A DNA stretch of 64,000 nt, taken from assembly GCA_017630395.1 (NCBI GenBank), contig JAGBVI010000070.1:50382-114381 (forward strand). The letters are read 5' to 3'. Position numbers and translations under genes: made by a program. This document shows positions 56,862 through 64,000 of the stretch, piece after piece (position 1 is the stretch's first letter; every line of letters begins with the position of its first letter). The notes below the pieces were generated by a model. The model was not told the origin of the DNA and ran no database searches. It was given only the letters and a program-made list of their open reading frames with translations. This DNA is from Paludibacteraceae bacterium (lineage in GTDB: Bacteria; Bacteroidota; Bacteroidia; Bacteroidales; Paludibacteraceae).

Positions 56862-56896
56862 TGGCAGTTCGTTTTTCGGGCTGCCATTTTTATTTT
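56862..56896 (+). terminator. Rho-independent terminator after the SLC13 gene
   Basis: Arms TGGCAG (56862-56867) and CTGCCA (56881-56886) with a T-rich loop, then TTTTTATTTTT. Confidence 0.85.
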
Positions 56897-57072
56897 TATG
56901 GTGAAATTGTTATTGGCTAAATCTCTTCCTCCTCATGTGATGGGTGTAGAGTGTTAGGGTAGGGCAACGTCCTTGGTGTTTGTGTGTTATTAAATTCGCC
57001 CGGAGGGGAAAAAACTTAATGCGAACAGAATAAAACTATAGTTTATTGTAATTGATTTCGTGTCACCAAATA

Positions 57073-60000
57073 TTAATCATTATATCTCTTGAAATTCTCT
57101 GCCTGTTCAAAAATTTCCTTAAACACTTCGTCGTTTGTAACAGGAGGATACCCATATTCAGCCAAGACCAGAATTAAGTCCATTTTTAGTTCTGCCTTAA
57201 TATCATTTCGTTTCGCCCAATCGGTGTACTTAGATTTGTCGTCTACAATTTTTTTTATTTCTCTGGACAACGTTTTTGCCTTCTCTTCAGGATAGTCAAA
57301 CCCGAATTGCTTAGCTACAGCGTTTAGGATGTCGTAGAAGGCTTTTTCTTCGTAAGTTATTCCTAAATCTTTGAACGATTTCTTCTCTTTGTTAATTTCT
57401 TTCAGTAACTCAGCCATTTGATTTGCCACTTCTGTAAGAACTTCGTCTGCAAAAATTGCACTGTCGCTTCGGTCATTATATTTGTCAACGAGAGCGTTCA
57501 ATCGCTTTGTGAAATCGGTCCCTTTCAGCTTGTTCACCTTTTTAAATTCTGTTATCACCGTCTTTAGAAGACGTTCCATGAGTTTGACTTTGGTATTTGG
57601 CATTTGTAGTTTTGCCAATCGCTCCATATACTCTTCGCTGAGTAGATCAAGATTCTTTTTATCATTGCCAATTTGAATAATCTCCTCAACGCTCTCTGAC
57701 AGAATGGCCTCTTCTATCATCTTACCCACACGCTTATTCATTTGTGCGGCATCTGGCGTTTCTCCCTTAGTAAGTTTATATATGATTGAGCGTACTCCAC
57801 AGAAGAAATAAATGTCTTCTCGCTCGTCTGCAGATATTTGTTCGCTATTACAGCACATATTAAATGCCGATTTCAACTTCTTCGTATGCCCCATGAAGAG
57901 GTTTTCTGTTTCTTTGGTTGTTTGTGCAAACTCAGCACCTTTGTTTAAGCAGTCCAACTGTTCTAATGGAGTTCCTGTGGAGAATTTCTTATGGTCGAAC
58001 TTTGCGAACATACGACGAAGTATATCGAGCTCATCTTTTACCATTGCAATAGATTGCTCAATCGTTTCAACATAATCTGTGTCCGTCTCACCAGTTGCAT
58101 ATCGCTTTAAGGCGGTATTCATATTATTCTTTATGCCAATATAATCCACCACTAAGCCCTTGTCCTTACCAGGATATACTCGATTTACGCGTGATATTGT
58201 TTGTACAAGCGTATGTTGCTGCAAAGGCTTGTCGATATACATTGTGTCGAGGCAAGGAACATCAAAACCTGTAATCCACATATCAACAACGATGGCAATC
58301 TTGAAGTTTGATTTAGGGTTTTTAAACTGAATATCTAGTCTCTTTCTATCCTCATCCGTGCCAAGAAGGTCGTATAGTTCTTGTCCATCATCTTTGTTGC
58401 GAGTCATCACTAACTTTATACGCTCAATAGGCAGTGGTGCATTGCCATAGGTAACCATTGGTTCTGCCACCATACTATATTGAGGTAGCGACATCGTGTT
58501 GCATGTTGGCAATGTTGCCCACTCTGGGCGCAACGTAATAATTTTTTTGTATAGGTTGTACGCAATAGTACGATTAGAGCATACAAACATTGCCTTACCT
58601 TCAACGGTGCTACCTTCGGCGATTCGTGCTTCATAGTGGGAAATAAAGTCTTCTGCAACAGCCTGTAATCTGTCGGGATCGCCAAGAATGCGTTCCATCT
58701 GAGTAACAGCCTTTTTACTCTCCTCAATCTGATACTCATTCGTGCCCTCTTCGGCGCATTGTTGATAATATTTCTCTATCTCTTGCAATTGGGTGTTATC
58801 AACTAGAACCTTTGCGGCACGTCCTTCATATACTATGCGACGAGTGATATCATCTGCCACCGATTCTGTCATAGTATAGGCATCTACCACATCTCCAAAT
58901 ACATCAATAGTTGCATCAATAGGCGTGCCCGTAAAACCTACATAAGTTGCATTGGGCAACGAGTCGTGCAGATATTTCGCAAAGCCATAACTGCGCTTTA
59001 CGCCGCTCTCTGTTTGGCGCACTTGTAAAGTTAGATTTGTTTGTGAGCGGTGCGCCTCATCTGAAATGCAGATGATATTCGCTCGTTTTGACAGTAGCTG
59101 TGTGTCTTCGGTGAACTTATGTATCGTCGTGAGAAATACGCCACCGCTTGTTCGCCCAGCCAAATACTCTCGTAATTTCGCACGGCTTTCTACCTCCACC
59201 ACGCAGTCGTCACCAATAAACTTTTTAGCTGTTCCGAATTGTTCCGAAAGTTGGGTGTCGAGGTCGGTACGGTCTGTAATAAGTATGATTGTCGGACTCG
59301 CAAACTCACGGCTCCGCATCAACATTCTTGTTAGGAAGAGCATCGTGAAGCTCTTGCCGCAGCCTGTGGCACCAAAGTATGTGCCTCCTTTACCATCGCC
59401 ATCTGCATTTAACTTTGAGTGTTGGAGTATGTTGTTGAACAACTTGTGTGTCGCAAAGAATTGCGGATAGCGGCAAACTATCTTCTGCTCACGCTTTGAC
59501 GAGTCGGGCAGAAATACAAAGTCTTTGATTACGCTGAGTAGCCTATCTTTGCGGAATAACCCCTGTACCATCGTAAGTAATGAACTTACTCCATCTGTCG
59601 CCTTGTCTGTCGCCTCCACCTTACGCCACGCATAGAAGAACTCGTAAGGGGTAAATAACGAGCCATACTTGCTGTTTACGCCATCGCTGATGACAACAAA
59701 AGCGTTATATTTGAACAGTTCGGGAATATCTCTACGATAGCGCACGGTCAGCTGCGTGAAAGCGTCTTTGATAGTAGTTTCTTCCTTTACAGCACTCTTG
59801 AATTCCAACACCACCATCGGCAAACCATTGATATACACGATACCGTCGGGGATACGTTTCTCCGTTCCTTTTATCTCTAACTGGTTTACGATGCGGATGA
59901 TATTGTTATCTTCAGAATGAAAATCTATAGGTTCTATAAATAGGTCTGTCTTTGAGGCATCTTCGCGTTTGATGGAGAAACCCTCGGTAATCAGACGATA

Positions 60001-60249
60001 GGTGTGCACATTGTTTTCGTATAACGAACCACCAATATCTGCCGTCAGTCGTGATATTACGCTTTCCACTTCCAACGAACTTATTTCTTGTTCAGCGTAA
60101 CGACTTCTTAGGTAAGCCTTCATATCGTCGCGAAGCAGTACATCACATAGTTCCTTATGAATCTCCTCGCCGTTTGTATATATGTAGCCCTCTTGTTGGA
60201 ACAAATCCATTATTGCCATTTCAAGAGTATGTTCGTTGAAGTGTGTCAT
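57073..60249 (-). CDS. hsdR: Type I restriction enzyme R subunit
   Basis: Motor and nuclease subunit that translocates and cuts unmodified DNA with HsdM and HsdS. The 1058 residues hold an N-terminal PD-(D/E)xK nuclease with Asp135 (RIPDGIV) and Glu149-Phe-Lys151 (VVLEFKSA). Helicase motifs follow: Walker A GATGCGKS (293-300), ISDEAHRSQ, GFTGTPIDAT, and later VDMWITGFDVPCLDTMYIDKPLQQHTLVQTISRVNRVYPGKDKGLVVDYIG. A C-terminal helical region of about 280 residues ends the protein. It looks intact. Codon use is visibly more GC-rich than the housekeeping genes, suggesting acquisition. It starts five bases after the rhuM-like stop; hsdM is outside the window. Its first codons are duplicated twice upstream. 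Confidence 0.96.
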   Translation of the reverse strand: MTHFNEHTLEMAIMDLFQQEGYIYTNGEEIHKELCDVLLRDDMKAYLRSRYAEQEISSLEVESVISRLTADIGGSLYENNVHTYRLITEGFSIKREDASKTDLFIEPIDFHSEDNNIIRIVNQLEIKGTEKRIPDGIVYINGLPMVVLEFKSAVKEETTIKDAFTQLTVRYRRDIPELFKYNAFVVISDGVNSKYGSLFTPYEFFYAWRKVEATDKATDGVSSLLTMVQGLFRKDRLLSVIKDFVFLPDSSKREQKIVCRYPQFFATHKLFNNILQHSKLNADGDGKGGTYFGATGCGKSFTMLFLTRMLMRSREFASPTIILITDRTDLDTQLSEQFGTAKKFIGDDCVVEVESRAKLREYLAGRTSGGVFLTTIHKFTEDTQLLSKRANIICISDEAHRSQTNLTLQVRQTESGVKRSYGFAKYLHDSLPNATYVGFTGTPIDATIDVFGDVVDAYTMTESVADDITRRIVYEGRAAKVLVDNTQLQEIEKYYQQCAEEGTNEYQIEESKKAVTQMERILGDPDRLQAVAEDFISHYEARIAEGSTVEGKAMFVCSNRTIAYNLYKKIITLRPEWATLPTCNTMSLPQYSMVAEPMVTYGNAPLPIERIKLVMTRNKDDGQELYDLLGTDEDRKRLDIQFKNPKSNFKIAIVVDMWITGFDVPCLDTMYIDKPLQQHTLVQTISRVNRVYPGKDKGLVVDYIGIKNNMNTALKRYATGETDTDYVETIEQSIAMVKDELDILRRMFAKFDHKKFSTGTPLEQLDCLNKGAEFAQTTKETENLFMGHTKKLKSAFNMCCNSEQISADEREDIYFFCGVRSIIYKLTKGETPDAAQMNKRVGKMIEEAILSESVEEIIQIGNDKKNLDLLSEEYMERLAKLQMPNTKVKLMERLLKTVITEFKKVNKLKGTDFTKRLNALVDKYNDRSDSAIFADEVLTEVANQMAELLKEINKEKKSFKDLGITYEEKAFYDILNAVAKQFGFDYPEEKAKTLSREIKKIVDDKSKYTDWAKRNDIKAELKMDLILVLAEYGYPPVTNDEVFKEIFEQAENFKRYND

Positions 60250-60254
60250 AGGCG

Positions 60255-61400
60255 TTAATCTTTTTTGTTAGACAATAATTCTTCTATCTCATCGTCAAAA
60301 TCTGACCTAAACAAACGGTCTTGTATAATACGATATTTTTCAAATTCTGATTCTGCAAACTTTTTGGCTTCTTCTGCCGAAACGCTCCCATTATCATTTA
60401 GTAATGGCAATTCGTCTATCATCAGAAATTTGTCAATGTACTTCGCCCAATCTTCCATTGTCATTGGGATATGGCGTTTTGCACGGTTTTCTGCCAAATC
60501 AAGAAAAGCATTGACAATTCTTCCTAAGCTATCCAGCTCTTTGCCATTCAGGTAGTTTTTAGCAATGGAAACATCTGTCTTGACAATCTTTCCTTTGGGA
60601 GCATTCTCCCAAGAAGTCAAACCCATGTGTTCTTTTTCTGCATTAGCACGTTTCTTAATCAGTTCTGCTGCCGTATTTCCATGGATGGCATAGTGTAGTT
60701 TGTTCTGTACTTTTGCAAAGAAAAGGTGTGTTGTCGGTGCATCTTTATTATAGTCGATGGCTGTAGCATAAATATCTGTCACCTTTTGATACATCTTGCG
60801 CTCACTCAAACGGATTTCACGTATTTCTGCCAACAGATGTTCAAAGTAGTCTATGGTCAGGAATGCTCCATTTTCCATACGCTTTTTATCAAGCACATAG
60901 CCTCGAATAGCAAACTGACGAAGTACAGCTGTTGCCCATTGACGGAATTGGGTTGCACGTGTAGTATTGACTCTATAGCCGACAGAGATAACGGCATCAA
61001 GATTATAGTATTTCGTCATATAATTCTTACCGTCTGCGGCAGTTGTTTCCATTTTGGAAATAACTGAATCCTCAATCAACTCACCATCCTCAAAGATATT
61101 CTTCAGATGTTTGCTAATAGCAGGTATTCCCACATCAAACAAGGTACCCATAGCCTTTTGCGTCAACCATAGAGTTTCGTTTTGATAGAACACTTCCACC
61201 CCGTTAGCCTGACTTTGTGCTTGAAAAATCAGGAATTCTGCCGTACTATTTCTAATGGTAAGACTCTGCGTTTGTGGAAGTTCCTCGTCTTTGAACCGCC
61301 ATTCACAACCGCAGCTAATGCAGTGATAAACGTCTCCAGTTTTCTCCACGTTTTGGGATTGGCACTTAGGGCAAAATAATATTTTGTTCTCTTCTGACAT
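60255..61400 (-). CDS. RhuM-family protein with N-terminal zinc ribbon
   Basis: Function unknown; named after the Salmonella island gene rhuM and often found inside type I restriction loci. The 381 residues start with a zinc ribbon (Cys10, Cys13, Cys27, Cys30: ILFCPKCQS, YHCISCGCEW). The RhuM core begins at about 60: VEVFYQNETLWLTQKAMGTLFDVGIPAISKHLKNIFEDGEL, which resembles a helix-turn-helix, then NYMTKYYNLDAVISVGYRVNTTRATQFRQWATAVLRQF and GYVLDKKRM. The zinc ribbon appears to be an added module. It lies five bases before hsdR and 12 bases after an hsdR-like mini-frame. Confidence 0.88.
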   Translation of the reverse strand: MSEENKILFCPKCQSQNVEKTGDVYHCISCGCEWRFKDEELPQTQSLTIRNSTAEFLIFQAQSQANGVEVFYQNETLWLTQKAMGTLFDVGIPAISKHLKNIFEDGELIEDSVISKMETTAADGKNYMTKYYNLDAVISVGYRVNTTRATQFRQWATAVLRQFAIRGYVLDKKRMENGAFLTIDYFEHLLAEIREIRLSERKMYQKVTDIYATAIDYNKDAPTTHLFFAKVQNKLHYAIHGNTAAELIKKRANAEKEHMGLTSWENAPKGKIVKTDVSIAKNYLNGKELDSLGRIVNAFLDLAENRAKRHIPMTMEDWAKYIDKFLMIDELPLLNDNGSVSAEEAKKFAESEFEKYRIIQDRLFRSDFDDEIEELLSNKKD

Positions 61401-61412
61401 AACAATTTCTTT

Positions 61413-61508
61413 TTAATAATTCTCGTCTAATAGGGAAACGAAATATGCTCCACAACCTTTCCCCTCAAATATTTCCATTTCGAGAGTATGTTCGTTGAAG
61501 TGAGGCAT
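61413..61508 (-). pseudogene. Short copy of the hsdR 5' end upstream of the rhuM-like gene
   Basis: An ATG-initiated 31-codon frame whose first residues, MPHFNEHTLEME, copy the start of HsdR (MTHFNEHTLEMA). At DNA level ACTTCAACGAACATACTC is identical in both. After about 15 codons the match is lost (EGKGCGAYF), and the frame stops 12 bases before the rhuM-like ATG. Either a relic left by recombination at the hsdR start or a small upstream frame. Confidence 0.75.
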
Positions 61509-61519
61509 GGGTCTATGAT

Positions 61520-62443
61520 TTATTTGTCAAATTTAGATGCGATTTCTTTATAAGTGATAGCTTTCTCCAAGAACCAGTTGTAGGCTTTGGGCCAACAATC
61601 ACGTTTCTTGGGATTGATATTAGTTGAGATGAATATGCGACATGCCTTCTTTGCCTCTCGCCATTCCACTTCGCTATTCAACATCGTAGAGATTTCATCT
61701 TTATGTATTTTGAAACGCTCAAACAATTCTTTGTCATCATTGATGTATATTTCTGTGCCGATGTTTTGCTTTTGAGTGTTAATGGTAAGACCTATATGAT
61801 ACGCAGAACTGCCAATACTCAAATCATACCAATGTTGGGGAGAAGCTTTACGTGAACGGAAATGATGTTTAAATGTATCATTATTACTCATTGCATCATT
61901 AAAGCCTGTCCAAAATTCAAGTTTCAGCAAATCAGTATTGGATAAACCTTCAATAGACTTCATTGTCTTAGTCCATTCATTGGGCTTTTCTACGATGTTG
62001 AAGCGTGGTGCTTTTTCTGAGTCTCCAATCTGCCACAACTCTATCTCCAATAAGAAGAAACCGATATTGCTGTCTGTATGTTGGTTCAGCCATTCTATTG
62101 CCTGACGATGTTCGTCACGTGCTCGCTTCACCACCCAGACAATCACCTCAGCACCTTTACCTGAGGCGTATGTAATCAGTTTGCCAAGATGGTCGTGATT
62201 GGTATCTTCCAATTGGTTCTCGATAATCACACGACGATTAGTCCCCACTTCTTTTGCGAAGACATCCACATTGAAACTTCCTACAGAAGATTCTCTTTCC
62301 TCCAGTTCCAATTCAATATCTATAGCATCACCCAGCAACGTGAGATTCTCTTCCTGCGCTAACCACTTTGTGAAGTCATTTGCCTCATGAGGCCATACCG
62401 ACCTTAAATCGGTAATTCTTATCATCTTGCCTAATTTATCCAT
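61520..62443 (-). CDS. DUF4268 protein, predicted PD-(D/E)xK nuclease-like
   Basis: Start chosen at ATG 62443 (307 residues). An in-frame ATG at 62518 lies inside the hsdR-like mini-frame and adds 25 unlikely residues. The N-terminal domain MIRITDLRSVWPHEANDFTKWL is typical of DUF4268 proteins. Residues about 45-110 hold FNVDVFAKE with Asp60, then VIIENQLEDTNHDHLGKLITYASG with Glu75-Asn-Gln77, a D-(E)xQ pattern seen in nuclease-like folds. The DUF4268 region proper (about 190-305) has FWTGFND, SIGSSAYHIGLTIN and WPKAYNWFLEKAI. Function unknown; its position suggests an accessory defence or regulatory role. Confidence 0.82.
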   Translation of the reverse strand: MDKLGKMIRITDLRSVWPHEANDFTKWLAQEENLTLLGDAIDIELELEERESSVGSFNVDVFAKEVGTNRRVIIENQLEDTNHDHLGKLITYASGKGAEVIVWVVKRARDEHRQAIEWLNQHTDSNIGFFLLEIELWQIGDSEKAPRFNIVEKPNEWTKTMKSIEGLSNTDLLKLEFWTGFNDAMSNNDTFKHHFRSRKASPQHWYDLSIGSSAYHIGLTINTQKQNIGTEIYINDDKELFERFKIHKDEISTMLNSEVEWREAKKACRIFISTNINPKKRDCWPKAYNWFLEKAITYKEIASKFDK

Positions 62444-62447
62444 TTTG

Positions 62448-62594
62448 TCAATTGTTTCGTTCTTTAAGCATATATTGCCAGTACTTGGTTCTCTGTTCCT
62501 TGTGTATCGTCTCGCCATTCACGTAGCTGTAGCCCTGTTGCTCAAACAGTTCCATGATGGCCATTTCTAAAGCGTGTTCGTTGAAGCTAGACAT
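62448..62594 (-). pseudogene. Longer copy of the hsdR 5' end upstream of the DUF4268 gene
   Basis: A 48-codon frame beginning MSSFNEHALEMAIMELFEQQ, then GYSYVNGETIHKE, against GYIYTNGEEIHKE in HsdR. Identity holds for about 33 codons, then stops (QRTKYWQYM). It ends TGA four bases before the DUF4268 ATG. It is more diverged from hsdR than the copy at 61413-61508, so it probably derives from another hsdR allele. No helicase or nuclease sequence follows. Confidence 0.8.
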
Positions 62595-62653
62595 ATATTT
62601 TTGTTTTAGATTGTTATAATAGTATTATTTTCATTGTAACAACAAATAATCAA

Positions 62654-63478
62654 CTATTTATTTTGCTCTACATGTATGGGTGTTGAATTTATTAAGAAGT
62701 ACTTCATCTTTTCAATATTTTTGCTTATCATATTATTTGGACTAAACAAAACTACAAAAAGGAAAAAATCATCAAATTCTCTAAACAGAGTAATTTCTGG
62801 GGTAGGATAATTGGGGGAATTGAAAATCCTTATTCTTATTAAGTCGGAACAAATCTCTTCAATAGTTCCATTATTATTGTCACATAACAAATTGCTGTTT
62901 TGCCATGAAATCAATTCATCTAATGTACATATTTCATCACTCTTATCCCAAAAATTAATATACGCCCATTCTTTATTTTTAGCAGCCTCTTCAAATGAAA
63001 AGCCTCTTCTATACATAACAGCAACCATATTATTTCTTCTAGCACCATCTATAACCCAGCAAAATGGAGCTAATGCTATAACCCCATTGTTTCCTGCATA
63101 TGGAATTGCCCATTCGGACTGAAACATACTTAATTCATGCAGATTAAGAATGTCTATTTCAATGTTGTCTTCTCCATAATGAGCACGATTTATAGCAGCT
63201 TTAGTAAAACCTTTTTCTGAAACTATTATTCCATAGTTTCCACCAACGTCTTTAACCATCCCAATAAAAGACTCCACCGTTTTAACATCAACCTTTATTC
63301 CATACTTCTTGGCATCAACAACGTAAACCGTCCCTTTATCTGTTTGTACTAAAACATCTATTTGTCTCATTCTTTTTGAGTAAAGACCTTTGATATGTAC
63401 ATTATGGCTAATATCTGCATTTCGAAACACTCGACGACATTCTTCCAACACAATTTTCTCATAATCTTGCCATTCCAT
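62654..63478 (-). CDS. Mrr-like restriction endonuclease domain protein
   Basis: Predicted nuclease. Of 274 residues, the first 120 form an Mrr-type fold: MEWQDYEKIVLEECRRVF, then GLYSKRMRQIDVLVQTDKGTVYVVDAKKYG with the catalytic pattern Asp41 and Asp55-Ala-Lys57, and a third block SFIGMVKDVGGNYGIIVSEKGFTKAA typical of Mrr family helices. The remainder (about 125-274) is unrecognised and may bind DNA or a partner. More AT-rich than hsdR. It lies 12 bases after hsdS, inside the restriction locus. A Mrr-like enzyme would cut methylated or foreign DNA, but no activity can be proved here. Confidence 0.78.
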   Translation of the reverse strand: MEWQDYEKIVLEECRRVFRNADISHNVHIKGLYSKRMRQIDVLVQTDKGTVYVVDAKKYGIKVDVKTVESFIGMVKDVGGNYGIIVSEKGFTKAAINRAHYGEDNIEIDILNLHELSMFQSEWAIPYAGNNGVIALAPFCWVIDGARRNNMVAVMYRRGFSFEEAAKNKEWAYINFWDKSDEICTLDELISWQNSNLLCDNNNGTIEEICSDLIRIRIFNSPNYPTPEITLFREFDDFFLFVVLFSPNNMISKNIEKMKYFLINSTPIHVEQNK

Positions 63479-63490
63479 ATTATTCCTACT

Positions 63491-64000
63491 TTATTGTCCC
63501 ATCTTTGCTAATAGCAAAGATTGTAATTCCGTTAATATATTGATTTCTTTATCTTTTAATTTAATCTCATTGTCAATTATAGATACGTGATTTTCAAATT
63601 CCTTCATTTTTGACTTAGATGGAATAACTATATTTATATTATGTAAATCATCTTTTGTTATACTGCCAAAGATAGTTCCTTCATCATCAGAGACATTGAA
63701 AACGTTGGATAGGTTATACAGTTGATAATAAAGATAACTTTGACAATCTTCTTTGCTTCTTAAAGATGCTAAACCTCTTCCAATACAACAATCATGTGAA
63801 GCGATATTTATGTCTCCAACGGGAGCTCTGACGCTTAATAGGACATCTCCTATTTTTGCATATCTTGTAGGATTTGTTGTATAAACTCGTGCAGTTGGAT
63901 ATCTTCTTCCAAAATCGGTTCGACCTTGATAAAATATCATTCCATTACCATCAGTATTATAAGTTTCTCCTTCTGGAGATTGTCCCATTATTATATTGGC
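63491..64000 (-). CDS. hsdS: Type I restriction enzyme specificity subunit, C-terminal part
   Basis: Recognises the target sequence for the HsdMR complex. About 169 residues are visible and the frame is open at the window edge; the in-frame ATG at 63988 is internal (the codons before it read ANI and continue). MGQSPEGETYN starts a target recognition domain, with FYQGRTDFGRRY, GDVLLSVRAPVGDINIASHDCCIGRGLASL and a C-terminal coiled coil (FENHVSIIDNEIKLKDKEINILTELQSLLLAKMGQ). Typical of HsdS. Confidence 0.93.
   Translation of the reverse strand, partial: ANIIMGQSPEGETYNTDGNGMIFYQGRTDFGRRYPTARVYTTNPTRYAKIGDVLLSVRAPVGDINIASHDCCIGRGLASLRSKEDCQSYLYYQLYNLSNVFNVSDDEGTIFGSITKDDLHNINIVIPSKSKMKEFENHVSIIDNEIKLKDKEINILTELQSLLLAKMGQ

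Noticed and set aside
59066-59470. Plus-strand open frame of 134 residues opposite hsdR
   Set aside because: Antisense to the conserved helicase motifs of hsdR; no recognisable sequence of its own.
62444-62518. Extension of the DUF4268 protein to the ATG at 62518
   Set aside because: This stretch is a different frame of the hsdR-like fragment; ATG 62443 gives the family's normal N-terminus.

Overview
The window is AT-rich chromosomal DNA from a member of the Bacteroidota, most likely the order Bacteroidales. This rests on several kinds of sequence evidence. Two hybrid one-protein two-component systems are present, with a beta-propeller sensor, kinase, receiver and AraC output. There are a type B L31, an L25/Ctc protein, a DUF349 protein, a GH30 enzyme with a type IX secretion tail, and many upstream boxes that fit the Bacteroidota promoter (TTG, about 19 bases, TAnnTTTG). 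Most ribosome binding sites are weak, so several starts were chosen from protein alignment and spacing. The species cannot be named from what is visible.

Layout. 1-5.6 kb: fmt, nadK and rpmE2 on the minus strand, a secreted cyclophilin, a frameshifted gene and a DUF456 membrane protein. 5.7-10.5 kb: a DUF349 protein, an Asn/Gly-rich RluB-type pseudouridine synthase and purA. 11.3-20.6 kb: a secreted nuclease and two tandem hybrid two-component regulators. 20.7-28.4 kb: purU, two methyltransferases, a structured RNA resembling 6S RNA, ligA, a small conserved protein, dapA and truA. 28.6-34.6 kb: a heavy-metal RND efflux operon headed by a Cys/His-rich small protein with a possibly leaderless mRNA. 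34.7-37.5 kb: three genes for a diacetamido-uronic-acid type sugar nucleotide, then tRNA-Gln. 37.6-39.2 kb: a gene-free stretch with three related promoter-leader-terminator units. 39.2-46.9 kb: GH30 hydrolase, then two SGNH proteins and an MBOAT acyltransferase, probably an O-acetylation operon. 47.3-56.8 kb: prs, rplY, pth, gltX, waaA, two unknown proteins, NhaD and an SLC13 carrier. 57.0-64.0 kb (minus strand): a type I restriction locus (hsdS fragment, Mrr-like nuclease, DUF4268 protein, RhuM protein, hsdR), more GC-rich in hsdR and apparently acquired.

The strongest unexplained signal is in the restriction locus. The 5' end of hsdR is present three times: once as the real hsdR start, and twice as short open frames directly upstream of the rhuM-like gene and the DUF4268 gene. 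The accessory genes thus look like cassettes placed repeatedly at the hsdR 5' end. Other notable signals are two families of small inverted-repeat elements (one copy nested inside another), the three leader/terminator units before the GH30 gene, and the 6S-like RNA.
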